Below, one piece after another: positions 1 through 5,096 of a DNA stretch of 5,399 bases. This DNA is from Deltaproteobacteria bacterium (GTDB taxonomy: Bacteria; Desulfobacterota; Binatia; Binatales; Binataceae): assembly GCA_021780585.1 (NCBI GenBank), contig JAJXYM010000172.1, forward strand, positions 1-5,399, written 5' to 3'. Both the position numbers and the translations under genes were made by a program. The first letter of the stretch is position 1; every line of letters starts with the position of its first letter. Below the pieces are notes generated by a model. It was not told the origin of the DNA, searched no databases, and worked only from the letters and a program-made list of their open reading frames with translations.

Positions 1-1395
1 GCCGGCGGCCAGATGGAAGCGCAGCACTTCGCGCAGAATCGTGGTCATGTAGGCGTCGGAAGCGTGCACCTCGTCGACCACCAGGAACTGGCGCAGCAGC
101 GAAGTCGCGCGCAGATGCGCATGCGAAACCATCAGCGCGGAGAGGAGCGCCTGATCGACCGTGCCGACGCTGATCGCGCCGGCGAGATAGCGTTTCGGAT
201 GCTCCCCGGCCCATCGGCGAAAGCGAAATCGCGCGGCCTCGTCGTCCGGATGGAGCGTCTCGAACGGCGCCAAGCGACGGTCGCCGGGCGCGTCGTCAAG
301 GGGCAGATAGCCCGGCACGGCAAGCGTCACTGGCGGCCGAACCGATTCGTCGGGAAAGGCGCGCGCCACCGCGTTTTCAATCCGGCTATGCATCTGGACC
401 GCCGCAGTACGCGTCGGCAGGGCGAAATAGAGTCCGTCGACTTCGCCCGCGTCGAACAGGCGAAAAAACCGCGCGAGCGCGGCTTCGGTCTTGCCGGAAC
501 CGGTCTCGCTCTCCAGGATCGCGAGGCTGCCGCGGCCCGCCGCGATCGGCAGTTCGAGCATCCGGCGCTGCGCTTGATTCGGCGCGAAGGAGAAAATCTC
601 GGGGAACTCGTGTGGCGCGGCGTGGAATAGGGCGCGCGCGGGCGCGGAGTCGAGGCCAATGTTGCGCAGTACGATCGGCGCCACTTGGCGGGCGAAGTCG
701 ATCCGGTCGCCGTCGCCCGACTCGCTGAAGCGGAAGACCGAACGATCCGAGCCGATCCAGTCGGCCAAGGTGACCAGGCCGCAGAAGGCGTGCTGGAACG
801 GCGGCGACGAAGGGAGCGGCGCGGCGTGCGCGTCGAACGCGGCGGGAAACCATTCGCTAACTTTGGCGCTCAGTCGTGAGATTCCGGCGAACGGATCGCG
901 TCTGTTGGGTTCAGCTTGCCAAATCTCAACATTCGGACCGGAACCGCCGCCGGGCTCGACTGGTTTCCCGTGATGCGCGATCGCGGCAATCAATAATTCA
1001 AGGCCTGAGGACTCGTCGGCCCAAGTCTGGATTTCGGTAAGCGGCATGGATTGGATCAGCCGCCGGCATTCCTGACTGGCGTCGGCATCCAGAACCTTCA
1101 GGAGTTCGCCGACGTGGCCGGCCGGCGACGGTTTGCGGCGCGGGTCGGCCTTGTTCTGGAAGCCAAGATTGAATTTGCCGGCATCGTGGAAAGCCGCGAG
1201 CGCTGAAAGCCGCTGGATATCGGCTTGGCCAAGATCGTCGCGACCGCCAAGCCGCGCCATCCGGATGCGAATCAAAGAATGCGTTAGCAATGCTTCGCAA
1301 ACGCTGGCGACATCGGCGCAATGGTCGATCAATGGATGCCATTGGCCGGACGCGTCATCGAGTTTGCCCCAGAAGTCGATTATTTCCCCATTCAT
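1..1395 (-). CDS. cas3: CRISPR-associated nuclease-helicase Cas3, N-terminal 465 residues (3' end beyond window)
   Basis: Cas3 is the effector of type I CRISPR systems. Cascade recruits it to an R-loop, where it nicks, unwinds and degrades target DNA. The frame is open from the ATG to the window edge. An N-terminal HD nuclease domain carries H25 (in HPLIDH), H70-D71 (FHDAGK), H94, H141-H142 (AHHG) and D212 (LADWIGSD), so the metal-ligand set looks complete. The SF2 helicase follows: a Q-like motif (FAPNQ, 270-274), Walker A ETGSGKTEAAL (297-307), motif Ia-like LPTRTAAVQMHSRI (326-339), VGTVDQALLSAL (410-421) and DEVH (441-444). The C-terminal RecA-like half is off the edge. The start has a weak GGGGTG Shine-Dalgarno six bases upstream, and residues 1-25 align naturally with a Cas3 N-terminus. 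No stop or frameshift is seen. I could not fix the subtype. The HD-first order argues against the GSU0051-like form, which I recall as having HD at the C-terminus. Confidence 0.93.
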   Translation of the reverse strand, partial: MNGEIIDFWGKLDDASGQWHPLIDHCADVASVCEALLTHSLIRIRMARLGGRDDLGQADIQRLSALAAFHDAGKFNLGFQNKADPRRKPSPAGHVGELLKVLDADASQECRRLIQSMPLTEIQTWADESSGLELLIAAIAHHGKPVEPGGGSGPNVEIWQAEPNRRDPFAGISRLSAKVSEWFPAAFDAHAAPLPSSPPFQHAFCGLVTLADWIGSDRSVFRFSESGDGDRIDFARQVAPIVLRNIGLDSAPARALFHAAPHEFPEIFSFAPNQAQRRMLELPIAAGRGSLAILESETGSGKTEAALARFFRLFDAGEVDGLYFALPTRTAAVQMHSRIENAVARAFPDESVRPPVTLAVPGYLPLDDAPGDRRLAPFETLHPDDEAARFRFRRWAGEHPKRYLAGAISVGTVDQALLSALMVSHAHLRATSLLRQFLVVDEVHASDAYMTTILREVLRFHLAAG

Positions 1396-1457
1396 AGTCA
1401 CCCCGACCGCGCCTGCCTTACCTAATGGCGGCGGAATAAGATTTGTTGAGGCTTTGC

Positions 1458-1486
1458 TATATACAGTTCTTTATTGAGTTCATCAA
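1458..1486 (-). promoter_or_regulatory. candidate sigma-70 promoter for cas3
   Basis: On the minus strand, TTGATG (-35, 1481-1486) and TATATA (-10, 1458-1463) are separated by exactly 17 bases. Each hexamer matches 4 or 5 of 6 consensus positions. The expected transcript would start near 1451 and leave a leader of about 55 bases before the cas3 ATG. The site is one of the few AT-rich patches here. Prediction by eye only. Confidence 0.4.
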
Positions 1487-1610
1487 AACCGCAAACCTGC
1501 GACGGGCGAAACGAGCTATGGGGGGGGCCGTTCGAATTTAGTAAAATGACGACGAACAATTTGGGTTTATTGACCCCGTTCGCTATGCGGTGCGGCGCGT
1601 GGCAGCGCCT

Positions 1611-1637
1611 GCGCGGCGGCGTTCAGGACCGCCGCGC
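1611..1637. repeat. 9-bp perfect GC hairpin
   Basis: GCGCGGCGG (1611-1619) pairs perfectly with CCGCCGCGC (1629-1637) across a 9-base loop, and a T-G wobble can extend the stem by one. No T-tract follows on either strand, so it is not a standard intrinsic terminator. It may be an RNA structure or a protein site in the cas3 upstream region. Confidence 0.5.
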
Positions 1638-1646
1638 GATCCGTAA

Positions 1647-1708
1647 AGGTTCGCTAACCTGTAAAGATCAAATTAATTGCGCGGCGAAGAGCGCCTGAGG
1701 CAGGTTAG
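1647..1708. repeat. nested inverted repeats with alternative pairings
   Basis: CTAACCTG (1654-1661) is the exact reverse complement of CAGGTTAG (1701-1708). The enclosed 39 bases contain a small GGCG/CGCC hairpin (1683-1686 with 1692-1695). The AACCT part (1656-1660) can instead pair with AGGTT (1647-1651) across a 4-base loop. The two folds exclude each other, as in attenuators, but no downstream gene on the plus strand would clearly use it. Confidence 0.4.
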
Positions 1709-1743
1709 AGGATTCTATCGCGGAGAGACGATCGCAAATGACG

Positions 1744-1776
1744 CTCTTTTCGTATAATATCGCAATCGAAAAAGAG
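1744..1776. repeat. inverted repeat flanking a TATAAT box
   Basis: CTCTTTTCG (1744-1752) pairs with CGAAAAAGAG (1767-1776), with a single bulged A. The loop holds TATAAT (1753-1758), a perfect -10 hexamer on the plus strand. No convincing -35 lies 16-18 bases upstream. A 31-codon ATG frame begins at 1738 and a 7-codon one at 1791. Neither has strong support, so I do not call genes. Confidence 0.4.
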
Positions 1777-1945
1777 GGTCCTCGTACTGCATGCCGCTTT
1801 GGCGGTTCTCTTAAAGTTGCCATTGCAACATGAGAGCGAAGCGGCTTCGAGGCGCGCTGGTTTGCCGCCGTTCCTACTCACTCTTTGCACTCTTTTTCGA
1901 GCCGTTCGGCAACAAACATCTTGTGCATTGACTTATAAGTTACGT

Positions 1946-2004
1946 CGCGTTTGTTCGCGACCAGCCGATGCTCGATCGCCTGAAGCTTCTCGCGAACAAA
2001 CGCG
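1946..2004. repeat. perfect 15-bp inverted repeat with 29-base spacer
   Basis: CGCGTTTGTTCGCGA (1946-1960) is matched exactly by its reverse complement at 1990-2004. The spacer (1961-1989) contains the palindromes CGATCG and GAAGCTTC. As RNA this would be a very stable stem-loop on either strand; as DNA it could be a paired protein-binding site. No T-run follows either arm, so a simple terminator is unlikely. It lies in the gap between tRNA-Pro and cas3. Confidence 0.65.
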
Positions 2005-2106
2005 GGACCGCGTCGGCCAGCGCGCGGCGTCCCGATGACCGCGGCCTCCGCCCGGCCAATTCGGCCGCCGAAATCGTCAGATAGTTGTCAGATGGAACTA
2101 TGCAAG

Positions 2107-2122
2107 GACGTTTGAAAACGTC
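2107..2122. repeat. 16-bp dyad, operator-like
   Basis: GACGTTT (2107-2113) and AAACGTC (2116-2122) are perfect inverted arms around a 2-base centre. The short centre suits a dimeric DNA-binding protein, or a hairpin with a 6-bp stem and 4-base loop. It lies 55-70 bases beyond the 3' end of the tRNA. No T-tract follows within ten bases, so I do not call it the tRNA terminator. Confidence 0.4.
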
Positions 2123-2176
2123 ACGCCAGAGCGGGTCAAAGAGGAAATTCTTTAGTGATTTATCAGGATTTTCGAT

Positions 2177-2253
2177 TGGTCGGGGTGGCCGGATTTGAAC
2201 CGGCGACCACACGCACCCCAAGCGTGTGCGCTACCAGGCTGCGCCACACCCCG
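2177..2253 (-). tRNA. tRNA-Pro(GGG)
   Basis: The minus strand folds as a complete 77-base cloverleaf. The acceptor stem is CGGGGTG with CACCCCG, including the C1-G72 pair typical of bacterial tRNA-Pro. The D arm is GCGC/GCGC around AGCCTGGTA, the anticodon arm CACGC/GCGTG around TTGGGGT, and the T arm GCCGG/CCGGC around TTCAAAT. It ends with A73 and an encoded CCA. The anticodon GGG (2217-2219) reads the proline codons CCC and CCU. Its 3' end points towards cas3. Such 3' ends are common integrase targets, but no duplicated 3' segment is present here. Confidence 0.97.
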
Positions 2254-2256
2254 ACC

Positions 2257-2278
2257 GCTTCGGCATTCGTTCCGAAGC
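2257..2278 (-). other. 7-bp hairpin in the tRNA-Pro 5' leader
   Basis: GCTTCGG (2257-2263) pairs perfectly with CCGAAGC (2272-2278) around an 8-base loop. On the transcript it ends three bases before the tRNA 5' end, right beside the RNase P cleavage site. No U-run follows, so it is not a terminator for the upstream gene. Confidence 0.5.
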
Positions 2279-2292
2279 CTGGAAGAATTCCG

Positions 2293-2298
2293 AGTATA
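2293..2298 (-). promoter_or_regulatory. candidate -10 box for tRNA-Pro
   Basis: TATACT on the minus strand matches five of six -10 positions and lies 40 bases upstream of the mature tRNA 5' end, implying a leader of about 33 bases. The DNA upstream is GC-rich and has no clear -35 at normal spacing. The tRNA therefore probably has its own promoter rather than reading through from the dehydrogenase gene, but this is uncertain. Confidence 0.35.
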
Positions 2299-2373
2299 GC
2301 CGGACGCGCGCCGCCAAGGCCATAACGGCCTCGCTTGCCGGACGGTTCCGTCGCGCGAATTCCGCCGCTCGCG

Positions 2374-3117
2374 TCAGGCTTTCTTTTTCGCCGCCACGCG
2401 CGGACGCCATTGCCAGAACGAGCGCAGATCGACGGCGAAAGTCCAGGCGTTGCGTGGCTGATTGATCAGATGGACGATTTCGCCGCAGATCGCGTCGGTC
2501 GAGACGAAATGGTCCGGGTCCTCGTCATGCGCCGCCTCGGTCACGCGCGGTAATCCGACCGCGCCGTCGACGTCGAGCGCGATCGCATGGACCCCGCGAT
2601 GCATGAATTCGTAGGCGACCGATTCCGCCAGCGCGCGCTGCGCGACCTTGGAAGCGTTGTAGGCGGCGTATTGAGCGGGCCCGCCGCGCGTCTCGGAACC
2701 GAGCACGAAAATAACCGTTCCCGCGCCCCGCTCGGCCATCCCGGCCACGACCGTCTGCGTACAAAAGAAGGGACCGTAGCAGTTGACCTTGAGCTGGAAG
2801 TCGAAATCATCCTCGGTGATTTCGACGAACGGCTTGCGCAGGTAGGCGCCCGCGTTATTGATCAGCACGTTGATTGGACCGAGTTCCCGCTCGACCGCCG
2901 CGACCGAAGCGGCGACCTGATCGCGCCGCGCCACGTCGGTCGGCGTGACAAGCGCTTTGCCGCCGGCCGCGCGAATCAGTTCGGCGGTCTCGTCAAGCTG
3001 CGATTTGGTGCGCGCAATGAGGCCGCAGGCGTAGCCCTCGCGCGCCATCCTGAGGGCGATATCGCGGCCGATGCCGCGGCCCGCACCGGTGATCAATGCA
3101 ACTTTGGAATCCGACAT
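2374..3117 (-). CDS. short-chain dehydrogenase/reductase (SDR) family oxidoreductase
   Basis: This 247-residue classical SDR should catalyse NAD(P)-dependent oxidation or reduction in the cytoplasm; the substrate is unknown. The Rossmann glycine motif is TGAGRGIG (10-17). R36 after the second strand suggests NADP(H) preference, D61-V62 suits adenine-ring contact, and NNAG is at 87-90. The catalytic tetrad N112, S141, Y153 and K157 (YNASK) is intact. The usual Pro-Gly after strand six is replaced by DVDGAVG (182-188). The tail is lysine-rich (AAKKKA). I chose this ATG because the first strand follows at once (KVALITG). An in-frame ATG three codons upstream (3126) is also possible, and neither has a clear Shine-Dalgarno. 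The frame stays open further upstream but overlaps the divergent gene and loses SDR character. Confidence 0.93.
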   Translation of the reverse strand: MSDSKVALITGAGRGIGRDIALRMAREGYACGLIARTKSQLDETAELIRAAGGKALVTPTDVARRDQVAASVAAVERELGPINVLINNAGAYLRKPFVEITEDDFDFQLKVNCYGPFFCTQTVVAGMAERGAGTVIFVLGSETRGGPAQYAAYNASKVAQRALAESVAYEFMHRGVHAIALDVDGAVGLPRVTEAAHDEDPDHFVSTDAICGEIVHLINQPRNAWTFAVDLRSFWQWRPRVAAKKKA

Positions 3118-3141
3118 GGGGCGCATCTTAGCCCGCCGCAA

Positions 3142-3147
3142 ATTATC
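3142..3147 (-). promoter_or_regulatory. candidate -10 box for the SDR gene
   Basis: GATAAT on the minus strand matches five of six -10 positions, 25 bases upstream of the chosen SDR start. The -35 position at 17-base spacing reads CAACCG and is poor. It falls inside the direct-repeat pair at 3153-3172, as expected for a promoter that needs an activator. Prediction by eye. Confidence 0.3.
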
Positions 3148-3152
3148 TGCAA

Positions 3153-3172
3153 ACGGTTGCGATACGGTTGCG
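3153..3172. repeat. tandem 9-bp direct repeats with 11-bp period
   Basis: ACGGTTGCG occurs at 3153-3161 and again at 3164-3172, separated by AT. The period of 11 bases is about one helical turn, so a protein bound to both would sit on one DNA face. The pair lies between the divergent SDR and secreted-protein genes and overlaps the likely -35 region of the SDR promoter, which suggests an operator. Confidence 0.45.
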
Positions 3173-3223
3173 GCGACTGAATTGCCCTTGGCGACCGCGA
3201 TGACGGGTGTTAGCGTGAGGCTT

Positions 3224-3237
3224 GAGCGGGAGCGCTC
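3224..3237 (+). promoter_or_regulatory. ribosome binding site in a hairpin loop
   Basis: GAGCG (3224-3228) and CGCTC (3233-3237) form a perfect 5-bp stem whose 4-base loop is GGAG, the Shine-Dalgarno core. It lies seven bases before the ATG at 3240. The spacing selects 3240 as the start of the secreted-protein gene. Showing or shielding the loop could tune translation. Confidence 0.5.
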
Positions 3238-3239
3238 GG

Positions 3240-4166
3240 ATGATGGCGAGGAGGCACCATAGGCCCGGCGATAATCGCGAATCCGCCCGCATGACGGCGT
3301 TGGCCATCGCGCTGTCGTTGGTTTTGCTGATGGCGATCGGCCGTTCCGGGTACGCGCAATCGCGGGAGGCGCGGGATTATTCGGGCGACGGGACGGGTTC
3401 GGCGCTGATTCCCGCGCCGCCGACCGATTTGGCGACGCCGCCGCCCGACGACGGAGACCCGCCGCCGCCCCCACCGGCCTATGGCGGCGATCTTCCGGCC
3501 GCCGCGGGCGTGCCCGCCGCCTCCAAGCCATCCGTCACGCCGATTGCGACGGGCGCCGGATCGTCGATCGTCGTGACGCTGACGGGCGGTCCCAGCGACG
3601 GGTCCAGCGCGGATAATCCGTCGCGCGACGACGCCGCAATTCATTCGCATTGGGCGCGGGTCCGCGCCGGTGACGCTGGCGACCTTAGTGATTCCGGCGG
3701 CGCCGACTCAAGCCCGGATCAGGTGCTCGAACTACCACAGGTGGTCGATACGAATTCGCCGCCGAGCGTCCAGAATCCTCCCGATCAGACGGCCAGCGCG
3801 GGGCAGGGCGGGCCGGCCGACGGCGCGAATCCGGAAGATCAGATCGGCGGGCTCGAGGACTATCAGGACCAGGTCGATATGGCGGGGATGTATCCCGTGC
3901 CGATGCCGATGGGTCCGGTGATGCTCAATCCGATGATGGCGCAGCGCTTTGCCGCCGCGCCGTATGGTTATCCGGCGTTTCCGCGTCCGCCGATCGGCGG
4001 AGTTCTGCCCCAGCCGCAATTCGGCGCCCAATTGCCGCCCGGTCCATATATCGTACCGCCCGGAATGAATACGATGCGCTCGGCGATTCTTTCGAACAGT
4101 CCGATGCTGTCGGGGCCGCGCGGCGGATTTGGGCGGCCGGGCGGCTTCCGGATGGGCATGCATTAG
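3240..4166 (+). CDS. predicted secreted Pro/Gly/Met-rich low-complexity protein
   Basis: I do not recognise this 308-residue protein. Its N-terminus is a basic stretch (RRHHR, 4-8), a hydrophobic core (TALAIALSLVLLMAIG, 19-34) and SGYA before Q40, a plausible type I signal peptide, so export is likely. The mature part looks disordered. It has a Pro-rich segment with six consecutive prolines (74-79), a short Ser/Thr/Val patch (SSIVVTLTGG, 108-117), and an acidic Ser/Asp/Gln-rich middle (about 119-213). Next is a Met/Pro segment with seven methionines between 214 and 233. The Gly/Arg-rich end finishes in RMGMH. There is no cysteine and only one lysine (K96). The start rests on GGAG seven bases upstream; an ATG at 3291, directly before the hydrophobic core, is an alternative without a Shine-Dalgarno. 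Codon bias matches the neighbours. It could be an envelope or metal-binding protein, but the sequence does not prove a function. Confidence 0.75.
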   Translation: MMARRHHRPGDNRESARMTALAIALSLVLLMAIGRSGYAQSREARDYSGDGTGSALIPAPPTDLATPPPDDGDPPPPPPAYGGDLPAAAGVPAASKPSVTPIATGAGSSIVVTLTGGPSDGSSADNPSRDDAAIHSHWARVRAGDAGDLSDSGGADSSPDQVLELPQVVDTNSPPSVQNPPDQTASAGQGGPADGANPEDQIGGLEDYQDQVDMAGMYPVPMPMGPVMLNPMMAQRFAAAPYGYPAFPRPPIGGVLPQPQFGAQLPPGPYIVPPGMNTMRSAILSNSPMLSGPRGGFGRPGGFRMGMH

Positions 4167-4175
4167 GTTTACGAC

Positions 4176-4196
4176 CGGCGCGCGGGCGTCGCGCCG
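4176..4196. terminator. GC-rich hairpin after the secreted-protein gene, weak terminator candidate
   Basis: CGGCGCG (4176-4182) pairs with CGCGCCG (4190-4196) around a 7-base loop. Two further pairs beyond a C-A mismatch extend it to 4173-4199. It starts nine bases after the stop codon at 4164-4166. No U-tract follows closely; the only T6 run is about 35 bases further on. It may end transcription weakly or protect the 3' end. Confidence 0.4.
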
Positions 4197-4295
4197 ATCA
4201 ATCGAGTTTCAATCACCATCCACGCGAGAGAGGCTTTTTTCGGCGATTCTTATGAACCGACGGCAGATTCCATACGCGCCCGGCGAGGTCAGCCG

Positions 4296-5069
4296 ATGCT
4301 GGTGACGATCGACGTTGGCAACAGCCATACCGTTATCGGTCTGTACGAGGGCGACCGCCTGATTCATCACTGGCGCATCTCGACCAATCCCGAGCGCACC
4401 ACGGATGAGCATGGCGTGATGCTCAACGTGCTGTTGCAGGCCGCCGGGATGCAAACTCCGCTCAAGCCCGAAGGGCTGGTGGTGGCCTGCGTGGTGCCGC
4501 CGCTCAACCAGACGATCGAATTGCTCGCCGAGCGCTATTTTCATTGCGCGCCGCTGATCGTCGGCCCTGGAATCAAGACCGGGATGCCGATCCTCTATGA
4601 AAATCCCAAGGAGGTCGGCGCCGACCGGATCGTCAACGCGGTCGCGGCCTTCGAGCGTTACTCGAGCGCCTGCATCGTGGTCGATTTCGGCACCGCGACC
4701 ACGTTCGACTACGTGACCGGGCGCGGCGAATATGTCGGCGGCGCGATCGCTCCCGGACTCGGCATCTCGATGAACGCGCTGGTTGAGCACGCGGCCAAGC
4801 TCTACCGCGTCGAACTGGCCCGGCCGCGCGACGTCGTTGGCCGCACCACGGTCGGCGCGATCCAGTCGGGTCTGGTCTTCGGCTACACCGCACTGGTGGA
4901 CGGCCTGGTCGAGCGGATCGTGCGCGAGCGCGGCGAGAAGACCCGCGTGATCGCGACCGGCGGGATGGCCGACTTGATTGCGCCTGAATCGGATACGATC
5001 GAAGATGTAGATGAATTCCTGACGCTAAAGGGCCTGCGTTTGATTTTCGAACGCAACCGCCGGCTCTGA
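4296..5069 (+). CDS. coaX: type III pantothenate kinase
   Basis: CoaX phosphorylates pantothenate with ATP, the first committed step of coenzyme A synthesis, in the cytoplasm as a dimer with an ASKHA fold. At 257 residues it has normal family length. The signature motifs are present: phosphate-binding DVGNSHT (6-12), NPKEVGADRIVNA (103-115) with the expected catalytic Asp at 110, VVDFGTATTFD (128-138), GGAIAPGL (148-155) and the late TGG (221-223). Family members typically need a monovalent cation and resist pantothenamide feedback; this is family knowledge. A GAGG Shine-Dalgarno (4285-4288) sits seven bases before the ATG. The end is a double in-frame stop, TGA TAG. birA, its frequent partner, is not adjacent; the upstream neighbour is the secreted protein, and an MBL-fold gene follows. 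Confidence 0.97.
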   Translation: MLVTIDVGNSHTVIGLYEGDRLIHHWRISTNPERTTDEHGVMLNVLLQAAGMQTPLKPEGLVVACVVPPLNQTIELLAERYFHCAPLIVGPGIKTGMPILYENPKEVGADRIVNAVAAFERYSSACIVVDFGTATTFDYVTGRGEYVGGAIAPGLGISMNALVEHAAKLYRVELARPRDVVGRTTVGAIQSGLVFGYTALVDGLVERIVRERGEKTRVIATGGMADLIAPESDTIEDVDEFLTLKGLRLIFERNRRL

Positions 5070-5096
5070 TAGCGTCGGCCAGACGAGGAGTTGGAG

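Larger units (their letters stand above)
1396..2176. other. 781-bp gene-free stretch between cas3 and tRNA-Pro, rich in inverted repeats
   Basis: No open frame here reads like a protein I recognise. The short frames start at TTG or GTG, lack Shine-Dalgarno sequences, or run through the tRNA. Composition is patchy: AT-rich patches near 1430-1480, 1660-1680, 1740-1775 and 2130-2176 alternate with very GC-rich segments. It contains a cas3 promoter candidate, a run of eight G (1520-1527) and several dyads listed separately. I see no CRISPR repeat-spacer pattern. It may be a degraded island boundary or regulatory DNA. Confidence 0.6.

Noticed and set aside
13..973. Plus-strand frames of 60-205 codons over the left end
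   Set aside because: They are antisense to a continuous cas3 frame with intact HD and helicase motifs; their own translations are Arg/Ala-rich and match nothing.
1399..1410. 12-bp match CACCCCGACCGC shared with 2247-2258 at the tRNA 5' end
   Set aside because: It could look like an att remnant, but it matches the tRNA 5' end, not the 3' end that integrases use, and is short enough for chance in GC-rich DNA.
1738..1833. 31-codon frame starting at ATG 1738
   Set aside because: The nearest GGAG is 12 bases away and the peptide has no recognisable feature.
1396..2176. A CRISPR array in the cas3 upstream region
   Set aside because: No repeat of 24-37 bases recurs at regular spacing. The inverted repeats are single copies.
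1940..2221. 93-codon minus-strand frame
   Set aside because: Its first part translates tRNA-Pro, a common false call.
2315..2328. AGGCC/GGCCT hairpin between tRNA-Pro and the SDR as a terminator
   Set aside because: The stem is only 5 bp and no T-run follows on either strand.
3118..3531. 138-residue N-terminal extension of the SDR
   Set aside because: It is Pro/Arg-rich, lies opposite the secreted-protein gene, and SDR homology begins at the MSDSK start.
3732..4163. Arg/His-rich 143-codon minus-strand frame
   Set aside because: It is antisense to the secreted-protein gene, whose GC-rich third positions keep the opposite strand open.
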